A stretch of 64,000 bases of DNA. Origin: Leclercia sp. AS011 (GTDB lineage: Bacteria > Pseudomonadota > Gammaproteobacteria > Enterobacterales > Enterobacteriaceae). The DNA is taken from NCBI RefSeq assembly GCF_037152535.1, contig NZ_JBBCMA010000001.1:1426001-1490000 (forward strand), read 5' to 3'. Numbering within the stretch: the stretch's first letter is position 1; every line of letters begins with the position of its first letter. Positions 33,747-41,278 of the stretch are shown in pieces. A program made the translations under genes and the position numbers. The notes beneath the pieces were generated by a model, which was given only the letters and a program-made list of their open reading frames with translations, was not told the origin of the DNA and made no database searches.

Positions 33747-34052
33747 ATGCTAATGTTAGAAATCGCGGTAGGCGCTGCAACTGCTGGCGCTGCTGTTATT
33801 GGTGCAATATGGCGTATTCATACCGCTGTAGTTAGAAAAACAACCGAACACGAAAAGCGTTTAAACGCTATCGAAAATAAAAACGAAATCCAAGAAATCA
33901 AAATTAGAAACATTGAATCCAATCATTCAGCAATTGATTACCGTGTTCAACGGGTTGAAGATTCGTTAAATGATATCCGGGTAACAATTGCCGAAATTTT
34001 GCAAATCCTCAAAGGGGGCAATCATGGCAAGAATTCAACACTGGATCAATAA
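33747..34052 (+). CDS. Membrane-anchored coiled-coil protein, lysis-cassette member, 101 aa
   Basis: One membrane helix (about residues 3-22, alanine- and isoleucine-rich), a short basic stretch, then a coiled coil of about 65 residues with heptads. The pattern recalls XhlA-like holin accessories or an inner-membrane spanin without its partner. It overlaps the next small membrane gene. Placement before the holin-like and endolysin genes supports a lysis role; the exact part is unclear. Confidence 0.55.
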   Translation: MLMLEIAVGAATAGAAVIGAIWRIHTAVVRKTTEHEKRLNAIENKNEIQEIKIRNIESNHSAIDYRVQRVEDSLNDIRVTIAEILQILKGGNHGKNSTLDQ

Positions 34053-34188
34053 AACAAAGCTACGTAAAGCACTAATGATTATTGCTTTACTGGCGGTTGG
34101 ATACAATTTCCTTGCTTATATGTTCGGATGGTTGGTGATCCCTGAATCGTTCGTTTATTTCTTACGTGCTGTGATGGGGATCTTTTGA
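34024..34188 (+). CDS. Holin-like small membrane protein, 54 aa
   Basis: The ATG at 34024 follows AGGGGG (34013-34018), which is strong; the frame open from 33988 lacks a ribosome binding site. The N-terminus is basic (ARIQHWINKTKLRK). Two short hydrophobic segments follow (about 15-33 and 38-54) with no charged tail. Size and topology fit a small holin. It overlaps the gene before by 29 bases and the one after as TGATG. Confidence 0.55.
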   Translation: MARIQHWINKTKLRKALMIIALLAVGYNFLAYMFGWLVIPESFVYFLRAVMGIF

Positions 34189-34748
34189 TGTCCACTAACG
34201 CAAACGAACGCAATAAACGCGAGTTAGAGAAGACTTTAAAACGGCTAAGGCGTTTCCAGTCTGATGCTGGGGATTCGTTTCAGGATAAGCTCTATAAAGC
34301 GTGTGGGCTGGCTGCTGAACACCTTCGAAAAGAAATCGTCCGTAATATTAATTCCCCTGTTCCGTTTTCACAGAAACCGATTTACTTCGTTACTCAGAAG
34401 AAAACGAAGTTTACCAGAATCTACAAGATCGGGATTTATGATAAACAGGACATCTATTTGTCTGCTTTAATCGACAGGAGAAAGGATACAGATAAACTTG
34501 TTCCAGTCGCCCAAAAATTTAAGGATAAATACGGTAACATTAAAGGATTAAGTAGAAACGTTAAGAACGGTTCATACGTGAAAGTTGACCAACCCGGTCA
34601 GCAAATCCTTATTAACTTAAAAGCCAAAAAACGCGAGGATCGTTTAATAGCGATTCGCAGAAAATCTAAACGTAAACACGTTTTGAATTGGGATAAGTTA
34701 ACAACCGATTTATTAAAAATGATAAATAGAAAAGTAGGCATCAAATGA
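34188..34748 (+). CDS. Basic phage protein, possible tail completion (gpZ-like), 186 aa
   Basis: ATG at 34188 overlaps the preceding stop. The first 60 residues are helical and charged, followed by a beta region and a very basic C-terminus (AKKREDRLIAIRRKSKRK). Helix-strand order and the early AAEHLRKEIVRNIN resemble lambda gpZ or HK97 gp10 tail proteins, but the place inside the lysis cassette is unusual for them. It could also bind DNA or RNA. Weak assignment. Confidence 0.45.
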   Translation: MSTNANERNKRELEKTLKRLRRFQSDAGDSFQDKLYKACGLAAEHLRKEIVRNINSPVPFSQKPIYFVTQKKTKFTRIYKIGIYDKQDIYLSALIDRRKDTDKLVPVAQKFKDKYGNIKGLSRNVKNGSYVKVDQPGQQILINLKAKKREDRLIAIRRKSKRKHVLNWDKLTTDLLKMINRKVGIK

Positions 34749-35062
34749 ATGATTTTGCATCCGTTCCCGCTGAACAGCTTCATCAAGTAACTTTAGACGG
34801 CATCAGCCCGGAATCTATTAATTACTCGTTTAGCTATAAAAACGTAACCAACAAAAAATTAAAGAAACTGATCGTTAACGAAAACAACGTGTTCTTTGCT
34901 TGTACTCAGGCGAAGAAACCAGTTTTCCGTTTTGCTTCTGGTCAACGTGTCCATATGGTTAATCCGTTTGAGTACGCAGGTAATGAAGTAATTTGTTTAG
35001 GCCGGATGGATTTTCTAATGAGAGGCATCCACTTACACGGCTATCTTTTTCAGTTCGCATAA
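34745..35062 (+). CDS. Hypothetical phage protein, 105 aa
   Basis: Start overlaps the previous stop as ATGA, so translation is coupled. Beta-rich small soluble protein with no recognised motif. Stop and following bases form TAAATA (35060-35065). Last gene before a 180-base gap that holds a 10-bp inverted repeat and a terminator. Confidence 0.55.
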   Translation: MNDFASVPAEQLHQVTLDGISPESINYSFSYKNVTNKKLKKLIVNENNVFFACTQAKKPVFRFASGQRVHMVNPFEYAGNEVICLGRMDFLMRGIHLHGYLFQFA

Positions 35063-35134
35063 ATAAACGTAGCAGGGGAAATAATAAAACTTGTCCACTC
35101 AGGCAAACACAAACCCTACTTTAACCCCTGCTAC
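35059..35134 (+). promoter_or_regulatory. ATAAATA motif and 10-bp inverted repeat upstream of the endolysin
   Basis: CATAAATA overlaps the stop at 35060-35062. GTAGCAGGGG (35069-35078) is exactly complementary to CCCCTGCTAC (35125-35134) with a 46-base loop. Confidence 0.5.
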
Positions 35135-35202
35135 ACCCTCTTTAACCTCCCTCTGGTTCCGTTCCTCTGGCTGGTGATTTCTCTCCACTGGTTACGAACG
35201 TT

Positions 35203-35232
35203 ATAGCCCCCGCAACGGGGGCTTTTTTACAG
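35203..35232 (+). terminator. Terminator upstream of the endolysin gene
   Basis: AGCCCCCG and CGGGGGCT pair around CAA and are followed by TTTTTT, 12 bases before ATG 35243. The endolysin therefore needs its own promoter or read-through. Confidence 0.85.
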
Positions 35233-35242
35233 GTATACGCAC

Positions 35243-35608
35243 ATGACCAAATTCCGATTCAGTACCCGTTCCATTAACAATCTTAAAGGGATTCATCCTG
35301 ATCTGGTTCGTGTGGTACATCGAGCGCTTGAGATCAGTTCAGTTGATTTCATCGTGATCGAAGGACTACGAACCCCAGAACGCCAACGCGAACTTGTTCA
35401 GCAAGGCAAATCGAAGACACTGAACAGTTACCATCTTACAGGCCACGCGGTAGACATCATTCCGGTCGGTTGTAAGTGGACACGCGCGGATTTCGTTCCG
35501 GTAGTTCAGGCGATGGAAACCGCAGCCAAAGAACTAAACGTAAAACTTGAGTGTGGTCACTGGTGGAAGTCATTCCCCGACTCTCCTCACTACCAGATCC
35601 CTCGATAA
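35243..35608 (+). CDS. Endolysin, M15-family L-alanyl-D-glutamate peptidase, 121 aa
   Basis: Zinc peptidase that cuts peptidoglycan stem peptides, similar in size and motifs to the T5 endolysin. S-x4-HLTGHAVDI at about residues 63-75 gives the first zinc His and Asp; ECGHWW at about 107-112 gives the second His; FPDSPHYQI closes the fold. IEGLRTPERQREL is the usual helix. No signal peptide, so a holin is needed. Terminators stand on both sides, so it forms its own unit. Confidence 0.9.
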   Translation: MTKFRFSTRSINNLKGIHPDLVRVVHRALEISSVDFIVIEGLRTPERQRELVQQGKSKTLNSYHLTGHAVDIIPVGCKWTRADFVPVVQAMETAAKELNVKLECGHWWKSFPDSPHYQIPR

Positions 35609-35612
35609 CACA

Positions 35613-35645
35613 AAGCCCCTTTCCTTATGGTTAGGGGCTTTTTTA
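35613..35645 (+). terminator. Terminator after the endolysin
   Basis: AGCCCCT and AGGGGCT pair with a 12-base loop, then TTTTTT. Confidence 0.85.
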
Positions 35646-35717
35646 TTTTGCTAATTGCAAATTTTACAATCAAAAATGACTAAGGTGTGTTGCACTTTGG
35701 TGGACTGCTTTCAATCA

Positions 35718-36356
35718 TCAGAAAGGCAAGCGCATTTTATTTTTCGCTTTTCTTTCCATCCTTCGTAATGCCCCTCTAGATTTGATACGCCAGATGTGGG
35801 CTTTACTTCTGAGTAAACTCTCTTTAGGACTCCACCCATGATCTACGTCGATCTTCAGTTTTGCACGGATATCTGCTGACAATTGCACAACCGTTAAGCC
35901 AACATCAGCGTATAGTTCGCGTCTAAGTAAGATGTACTTATCCATGAACTCCACACCGAAGTTTGGATTACTGGTCATTTCACGAAGTCGCTGTTTAACT
36001 TTCAACAACTCCACATCAATCGATTGCAACCTATAGATCAATGAGGGTTCTAGGTACTTGTATTCACCTTTAACAGCGCTCATATCAAACTCAGGCGGTT
36101 GAACCTGTACTTTAATGTATTCGGGTGAATCCGGTTCCGGTCCACTTTCATCGAATCCCCTATCCCATGAAACCTCCGCACAATCCGCCGCGAACTTATC
36201 CAACAAGAACACAAGCTGAACACTGATGTATGCGCGTTCGGCATTACGTTTTTTTAGATCAAAGCAAAACTCTTTTATCGCGTTAAAAACTAGCGGTGTG
36301 CCTACAACAGCAACAGCGCCATAAAACGCAGCCTCTTCAGAAGTCAGACCGAACAT
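35718..36356 (-). CDS. Membrane-anchored cargo protein next to attR, 212 aa
   Basis: Reverse strand, opposite to the late genes. The ATG at 36356 (MFGLTSEEA) is preferred; 36377 is an alternative. One membrane helix at about residues 12-29, then a helical soluble region with an acidic proline-rich stretch (about 72-90) and a strongly basic C-terminus (KSRGALRRMERKAKNK). No family recognised. Its place at the prophage edge, on the opposite strand, is typical of morons expressed during lysogeny. A host-protection role is inference. Confidence 0.6.
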   Translation of the reverse strand: MFGLTSEEAAFYGAVAVVGTPLVFNAIKEFCFDLKKRNAERAYISVQLVFLLDKFAADCAEVSWDRGFDESGPEPDSPEYIKVQVQPPEFDMSAVKGEYKYLEPSLIYRLQSIDVELLKVKQRLREMTSNPNFGVEFMDKYILLRRELYADVGLTVVQLSADIRAKLKIDVDHGWSPKESLLRSKAHIWRIKSRGALRRMERKAKNKMRLPF

Positions 36357-36501
36357 TTCAAAACCCAAAGCGAACAAGATAACTGATTCTATCCGCAGGT
36401 AAGCAATTGTTGAAACGTGTTCTCACGAGCGGTTCGGAAAAGATGTGCTTCTTTGATTGAAATCATTTAGTAACATCAACTAAAAAAATCACTAAGGTTC
36501 A

Positions 36502-36525
36502 TTGACATTAAGTGAATACCGACGG
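36502..36525. other. attR, right prophage junction in malX
   Basis: Phage sequence ending TTAAGTG joins host sequence TACCGACGG at the shared AA (36515-36516). See attL for the reconstruction. A TTGACA hexamer at 36502-36507 lies just inside the phage end but has no matching -10. Confidence 0.8.
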
Positions 36526-36982
36526 CAACGTGATTGACTTTGTGGTGTTCGGCATCCTGCACGGCCTGTCCACCAAGTGGTATCTGGTCCCGGTGGTGGC
36601 GGCGATCTGGTTCGCGGTCTACTACGGTATTTTCCGCTTCGCCATCACCCGCTTTAACCTCAAAACACCGGGTCGTGATACCGATGCGGCCACCAGCGTC
36701 GAACAGGCCGTGGCGGGGACGATCGGTAAATCCGGCTATAACACCCCGGCCATTCTGGCGGCGCTGGGCGGGGCGGATAACATTACCTCGCTGGATAACT
36801 GCATCACCCGCCTGCGCCTGTCGGTGGCAGATATGTCTAAAGTGGATACCAACGCCCTGAAGGCCAACCGCGCCATCGGCGTGGTACAGTTGAATCAGCA
36901 TAATTTGCAGGTGGTCATCGGCCCGCAGGTGCAGTCAGTGAAAGACGAGCTGGCGACCCTGATGCGAACAGTAGAAGCCTGA
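36512..36982 (+). pseudogene. malX: malX 3' portion, end of IIC and the IIB domain
   Basis: Continues malX exactly where the 5' part stops (N-T-D-G). It contains the last IIC membrane segments and the complete IIB domain, with phosphorylated cysteine in LDNCITRLRL (near residue 110 of this fragment), ending in the family C-terminus. A GTG at 36512, made by the junction, could start a 156-residue fragment but has no good ribosome binding site. Without the N-terminal part it is not a transporter. malY follows after a hairpin (36989-37018). Confidence 0.95.
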
Positions 36983-36988
36983 TGCCTC

Positions 36989-37018
36989 AGCCCCCTCGCC
37001 ATGAGGGGGTTTTATTTT
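36989..37018 (+). terminator. Hairpin between malX and malY
   Basis: CCCCCTC and GAGGGGG pair around GCCAT and are followed by TTTTATTTT. It may attenuate transcription from malX into malY. Confidence 0.65.
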
Positions 37019-37031
37019 AAGGACCAACGTC

Positions 37032-38204
37032 ATGTTTGATTTCTCGACCGTCGTGGATCGTCACGGCACCTGGTGCACCCAGTGGGATTACGTCGCCGAC
37101 CGTTTTGGTGCGGCCGATCTGCTGCCCTTTATCATCTCGGATATGGATTTTGCCACCGCCCCCTGCATCATCGATGCCCTGCAAACCCGCATCGGCCACG
37201 GGGTGTTTGGCTACAGCCGCTGGAAAAACGACGAGTTCCTCGCCGCGGTGGCCCACTGGTTCCACCAGCGCTTTGACAGTGCCATCGATACCGGCGCCAT
37301 CGTCTATGGCCCGTCGGTGATCTATATGGTGTCAGAGCTGATCCGCCAGTGGTCAGACGCTGGTGATGGCGTGGTGATCCACACCCCGGCGTACGACGCG
37401 TTTTACAATGCTATTGCCGGGAATAGCCGTCAGGTGGTCTCCGTCGGTCTGCACAACACGACGCAAGGCTGGCAGTGCGATATGGCCGCGCTGGAGGCGG
37501 TGCTGGCCCAGCCGCAGAACAAAATTTTATTACTCTGTAGCCCGCACAACCCGACCGGTAAGGTCTGGACCCGGGACGAGTTGGCGACCATGGCTGAACT
37601 CTGCTCGCGGCACGGGGTGGCGGTGATCAGCGACGAGATCCACATGGATATGGTGTGGGGCAACCATAAACATACCCCATGGTGTGACGTGGCGCAGGGC
37701 AAATGGGCGCTGCTGACCTCCGGCTCCAAGAGCTTTAATATTCCGGCTCTTACCGGGGCGTACGGTCTGATCGGCGATGAAGTCAGCCGCACGGGCTATT
37801 TGCAGGCGCTGAAGGGGCGCGACGGACTCTCCTCGCCGTCGGTGCTGGCGCTGGTGGCGCACATCGCCGCCTACCAGCAGGGCGAGGCCTGGCTGGATGC
37901 GCTGCGCGGCTATCTGGAGGCGAATTTACAGTATGTGGCCGGGAGGCTGAATGCGGCCTTCCCGGAGTTAAACTGGCAGCCGCCGGAAGCGACCTATCTG
38001 GCGTGGATCGATCTGCGCCCGCTCAACATTGATGACAAGGCGCTGCAAAAGGCGCTGATTGAGCAGCAAAAGGTGGCGATTATGCCGGGATATACCTACG
38101 GCGAAGAGGGCAACGGCTTTATCCGGCTTAACGCCGGCTGCCCGCGCAGCAAGCTGGAAAAGGGTGTGGAGCGCCTGATTGCGGGCATCAACGCTGTGCT
38201 GTAA
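37032..38204 (+). CDS. malY: MalY, cystathionine beta-lyase and maltose regulon modulator
   Basis: PLP-dependent C-S lyase of 390 residues, which also represses the maltose system by binding MalT. Fold-type I features: SPHNPTGKVW near residue 170, D-E-I-H near 200 and the PLP lysine in SGSKSFNIPAL near 233. AAGGA precedes the ATG. In E. coli it is the second gene of the malXY operon under MalI. Here the 35-kb prophage separates it from that promoter, so expression must come from the phage side or a local promoter. Confidence 0.95.
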   Translation: MFDFSTVVDRHGTWCTQWDYVADRFGAADLLPFIISDMDFATAPCIIDALQTRIGHGVFGYSRWKNDEFLAAVAHWFHQRFDSAIDTGAIVYGPSVIYMVSELIRQWSDAGDGVVIHTPAYDAFYNAIAGNSRQVVSVGLHNTTQGWQCDMAALEAVLAQPQNKILLLCSPHNPTGKVWTRDELATMAELCSRHGVAVISDEIHMDMVWGNHKHTPWCDVAQGKWALLTSGSKSFNIPALTGAYGLIGDEVSRTGYLQALKGRDGLSSPSVLALVAHIAAYQQGEAWLDALRGYLEANLQYVAGRLNAAFPELNWQPPEATYLAWIDLRPLNIDDKALQKALIEQQKVAIMPGYTYGEEGNGFIRLNAGCPRSKLEKGVERLIAGINAVL

Positions 38205-38207
38205 TTT

Positions 38208-38239
38208 ATTTGCGCAACGGAATTATCCATTGCGCAAAT
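38208..38239. repeat. Perfect 10-bp inverted repeat between malY and add
   Basis: ATTTGCGCAA (38208-38217) and TTGCGCAAAT (38230-38239), 12-base loop. It is followed on the + strand by a T-rich stretch, so it may terminate malY. TATAAT at 38263-38268 is a likely -10 for add. Confidence 0.7.
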
Positions 38240-38300
38240 AGCTTTTTACTCCGTTTTGTTTTTATAATGAGCCGCACTTCTACTAATAAAGAGTGCGACC

Positions 38301-39302
38301 ATGATTGATACCACCCTCCCGTTAACTGACGTTCATCGCCACCTTGATGGCAACATCCGTGCCCAGACCATCCTTGACCTGGGTCGTCAGTATAATTTAA
38401 CCCTGCCCGCACAAACCCTTGAGACACTGATCCCACACGTGCAGGTGACGGAAAACGAGCCGGATCTGGTCAGCTTCCTGAGCAAGCTGGACTGGGGGGT
38501 AAAAGTTCTCGCCTCGCTGGACGCCTGCCGTCGCGTCGCCTTTGAAAACATTGAAGATGCCGCGCGCAACGGTCTGCACTACGTAGAGCTGCGTTTCTCC
38601 CCGGGCTATATGGCGATGACCCATCAGCTGCCGGTCGCGGGTGTGGTAGAAGCCGTGATTGCTGGCGTGCGTGAAGGCTGCAAGACCTTTAACGTGGAAG
38701 CGCGTCTGATCGGCATTATGAGCCGCACCTTCGGGGAAGATGCCTGTCTGCAGGAGCTTGAGGCCCTGCTGGCGCACCGGGATAAGATCACCGCGGTGGA
38801 TCTGGCGGGCGATGAGCTGGGCTTCCCGGGCAGCCTGTTCCTCTCCCACTTCAACCGCGCCCGTGATGCTGGCTGGCACATCACCGTTCATGCCGGTGAA
38901 GCAGCAGGCCCGGAGAGCATCTGGCAGGCGATCCGCGAGCTGGGTGCCGAGCGTATCGGCCATGGGGTAAAGGCGGTGGAAGATCGCGCCCTGATGGACT
39001 TCCTGGCGGAGCAGCGCATCGGGATTGAATCCTGCCTGACCTCCAACATTCAGACCAGCACCGTGGCGACCCTGGCGCAGCATCCGCTGAAGACCTTCCT
39101 GGAGCACGGGGTGATGGCCTCGCTGAACACCGACGATCCGGCGGTTCAGGGAGTAGACATTATTCACGAATATACGGTTGCCGCCTCGCTGGCTGGACTC
39201 AGCCAGGAGCAGATTCGTCAGGCGCAGATCAACGGGCTGGAGATGGCTTTCTTAACCCCTGCAGAGAAGCAGGCGTTGCGCGACAAGGTCGCACGCGGAT
39301 AA
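38301..39302 (+). CDS. add: Adenosine deaminase
   Basis: Converts adenosine and deoxyadenosine to inosine forms in purine salvage. 333 residues, as in E. coli. Zinc and catalytic motifs: DVHRHLDGN near the N-terminus, HAGEA near 197, RIGHG near 220 and SLNTDDP near 275. AAAGAG precedes the ATG, and a likely TATAAT -10 (38263) lies upstream. A bidirectional terminator separates it from convergent ydgJ. Confidence 0.97.
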   Translation: MIDTTLPLTDVHRHLDGNIRAQTILDLGRQYNLTLPAQTLETLIPHVQVTENEPDLVSFLSKLDWGVKVLASLDACRRVAFENIEDAARNGLHYVELRFSPGYMAMTHQLPVAGVVEAVIAGVREGCKTFNVEARLIGIMSRTFGEDACLQELEALLAHRDKITAVDLAGDELGFPGSLFLSHFNRARDAGWHITVHAGEAAGPESIWQAIRELGAERIGHGVKAVEDRALMDFLAEQRIGIESCLTSNIQTSTVATLAQHPLKTFLEHGVMASLNTDDPAVQGVDIIHEYTVAASLAGLSQEQIRQAQINGLEMAFLTPAEKQALRDKVARG

Positions 39303-39303
39303 G

Positions 39304-39337
39304 AAAAAGCCCGGCGCTGCCGGGCTTATTTTTTAAG
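39304..39337. terminator. Bidirectional terminator between add and ydgJ
   Basis: AAGCCCGGC and GCCGGGCTT pair around GCT, with A-tract on the left and T-tract on the right. Confidence 0.9.
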
Positions 39338-40373
39338 CGAGACAGAGGGTCGCGCGATGCTTCGCGGACTCAATCCCCAGCTCGATCAGCTCCATTATCT
39401 GGATCGCCTGGCTTGCCGGAACCGGGTTTTCCCCGTCGCCGTTCAGCGCATCGCGGATCCCGGCATAATAGGCCGGATAGTTACCCGGCAGCGTCAGCCA
39501 GGTTTCTTCCACCCGCTCTTCCCCTTCAACGCGGGTCAGCACGCCGTCACGCATGTCGTAGCCCCAGTCTTCCTGCGGCAGACGTTCGCCGTTTTTCAGG
39601 CGATCTTCCTGCGGGTCGAGACCATACTTCACGTAGCTGCCGCGGGAGCCATGCACGATATAGCGCGCGGATTCCGCCGCGGCCATCATGGTGCCATGCA
39701 GCACCACTCGACGCTGCGGATAGCTCAGCACGGCGTGGAAGTAGTCGGTGGCCTGCGCGCCAGGACGCAGCTGGGCCAGATCGACGTTCAGGCTCACCGG
39801 CAGACCGAACAGGTTAACGGCCTGGTCGAGGAGATGCGGAGCCAGATCGTACCAGATGCCGCTGCCCGGGCCCGCCTGCTCACGCCAGCGGTTACGCACC
39901 TGCGGACGGAAGCGGTCAAAATGGGATTCGAAGAAGGCCACTTCCCCGAGGGCACCGTCGGCAATCAGCGCCTTCACCGTCAGGAAATCGCTGTCCCAGC
40001 GGCGGTTATGGAACACCGAGAGCAGCTTACCAAGGCTTTTCGCCAGCGCGTCCAGCTCCCGGGCCTGTGACAGTGTCACGGTAAAGGGTTTATCCACCAC
40101 CACATGCTTTCCGGCTTCGAGGGCCGCTTTTGCCAGCGGGAAGTGGGTGTCGTTCGGGGTGGGGATGACGATCAAATCGATAGTGGGATCGTTAAACAGA
40201 TGCTTCGGCTCAGAAACCACCGGGACCGTCGGCCAGTCGACATGCACTTTCGTGGCATCGCTGCTGGAAATTGCTGCCAGCTCCATCCCCGGGGTGCCAT
40301 CAATCAGCGGAGCATGAAACGTTTTGCTCGCATAACCATAACCTATTAATCCAACACGGATTTTATCGCTCAT
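39333..40373 (-). CDS. ydgJ: YdgJ, Gfo/Idh/MocA-family oxidoreductase
   Basis: NAD(P)-dependent dehydrogenase of unknown substrate, 346 residues as in E. coli. Rossmann motif GLIGYGYASKTFH near the N-terminus; the family motif in VVDKPFT near residue 95. The C-terminal beta domain completes the fold. The ATG at 40373 follows GAGG with 8-base spacing; upstream ATGs lack such a site. Convergent with add. Confidence 0.93.
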   Translation of the reverse strand: MSDKIRVGLIGYGYASKTFHAPLIDGTPGMELAAISSSDATKVHVDWPTVPVVSEPKHLFNDPTIDLIVIPTPNDTHFPLAKAALEAGKHVVVDKPFTVTLSQARELDALAKSLGKLLSVFHNRRWDSDFLTVKALIADGALGEVAFFESHFDRFRPQVRNRWREQAGPGSGIWYDLAPHLLDQAVNLFGLPVSLNVDLAQLRPGAQATDYFHAVLSYPQRRVVLHGTMMAAAESARYIVHGSRGSYVKYGLDPQEDRLKNGERLPQEDWGYDMRDGVLTRVEGEERVEETWLTLPGNYPAYYAGIRDALNGDGENPVPASQAIQIMELIELGIESAKHRATLCLA

Positions 40374-40606
40374 GAAGTCGCCTCTCATCTTTTGACACGC
40401 ATATTTCACACTATCTCTTCACTGCTCACAATAGATTAATCCGGGGTTTCGTGCCTAATGACAGGACAAGCAATCAGTAATTTCTGATTAACAATTATAA
40501 CTCGCTGAATACAATCGCAAAACATCAATGCAAAGCGCTTGCCCCAGGGCATTCCGCGCTGTAAAATTCTTAATCTGTATTTATGGATAAAACAAAATAA
40601 CGAATC

Positions 40607-40777
40607 ATGACGACAATTATTAATCGAATTATCGAGTTAGCCGGGTGGATTGTGTTGGGCGTATCGGTGATATTGCTGGGGGTCGCCAGCCATATCGATA
40701 ACTACCAGCCGCCAGAGCCGGTCAATAGCGTTACGCAAGCCAAGCCGCATGCACTGACCAAAAATAGTGACATATGA
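40607..40777 (+). CDS. blr: Blr, small divisome-associated membrane protein
   Basis: The core NRIIELAGWIV, LLGVASHIDNYQPPE matches E. coli Blr (41 residues), which affects beta-lactam tolerance and associates with the divisome. One membrane helix. The Met of the E. coli start is ATT here, so the nearest start is the ATG at 40607, giving 56 residues with both N- and C-terminal extensions. Too short for most gene finders. Confidence 0.85.
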   Translation: MTTIINRIIELAGWIVLGVSVILLGVASHIDNYQPPEPVNSVTQAKPHALTKNSDI

Positions 40778-40826
40778 TGTCAGTTGCATATTGCCAGCCG
40801 TCATGAACAGCGTTAACCTTCATCGC

Positions 40827-40846
40827 CAGGCGTCGACCGACGCCTG
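40827..40846. repeat. Tight hairpin between blr and cnu
   Basis: CAGGCGTCG and CGACGCCTG are perfect inverted repeats separated by AC. No T-tract follows; possible transcription or RNA-stability element. Confidence 0.6.
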
Positions 40847-40978
40847 ATTTCGCCAGTAAAGAATATTCTTATTTTTGCCGATGCGCGTCGGTAAATGTTT
40901 ACGTCATTTATGTTCCGTTTAGTATTCGACCGAATTACTTCTTTGGTATCACTCCTTCTTATATGGAAAATTATTAAT

Positions 40979-41194
40979 ATGACCGTCCAGGACTATTTAT
41001 TAAAATTTCGCAAGATTAATTCCCTCGAAAGTCTGGAAAAACTCTTTGATCATCTCAACTACAGTCTGAGCGATAACCAGGAGATTATCAGCATGTACCG
41101 CGCCGCAGATCATCGTCGCGCAGAGCTGGTCTCTGGCGGGCGTTTGTTCAACATCGGCGAAGTGCCTAAGTCCGTGTGGCGTTACGTGCTCTAA
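40979..41194 (+). CDS. cnu: Cnu (YdgT), Hha-family nucleoid co-regulator
   Basis: 71 residues, nearly identical to E. coli Cnu, with [16 protein letters not shown] and [12 protein letters not shown]. It partners H-NS or StpA in silencing horizontally acquired AT-rich genes and binds near oriC. The ATG at 40979 gives the family N-terminus MTVQDYL; a longer frame from 40895 has no family support. It could contribute to silencing of the AT-rich prophage 4 kb away. Confidence 0.95.
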   Translation: MTVQDYLLKFRKINSLESLEKLFDHLNYSLSDNQEIISMYRAADHRRAELVSGGRLFNIGEVPKSVWRYVL

Positions 41195-41278
41195 GAGGGT
41201 AGCCATTCCCCGGAAATGTTATATACTCTCGCCCCTGCTAATTTGCAGATTGCGCTTATATTAACTTCGGGAGAGAAC

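Larger units (their letters stand above)
980..36516. mobile_element. Prophage, lambda-like siphophage with serine integrase, inserted in malX
   Basis: The element is bounded by the two halves of malX and is visibly more AT-rich than both flanks. It carries a serine integrase, Nu1/gpA-type terminase, portal, HK97-type protease-capsid, connectors, tail tube, G/GT chaperones, tape measure, tail tip proteins (gpJ type), a membrane lysis module and an M15 endolysin. All structural frames are intact, so virion formation looks possible. No helicase, primase, initiator or CI-like repressor was recognised. Likely cargo genes are at 5197-6582, 11461-12360 and 35718-36356. Confidence 0.95.

Noticed and set aside
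3000..34000. Frequent GGATCC sites in the prophage
   Set aside because: About fifteen were noticed in 35 kb, not clearly above what composition and codon use would give.
35091..35177. 28-codon frame from TTG before the endolysin
   Set aside because: The start is rare and far from any ribosome binding site, and it lies inside an inverted repeat. I see no Rz1-like lipobox.
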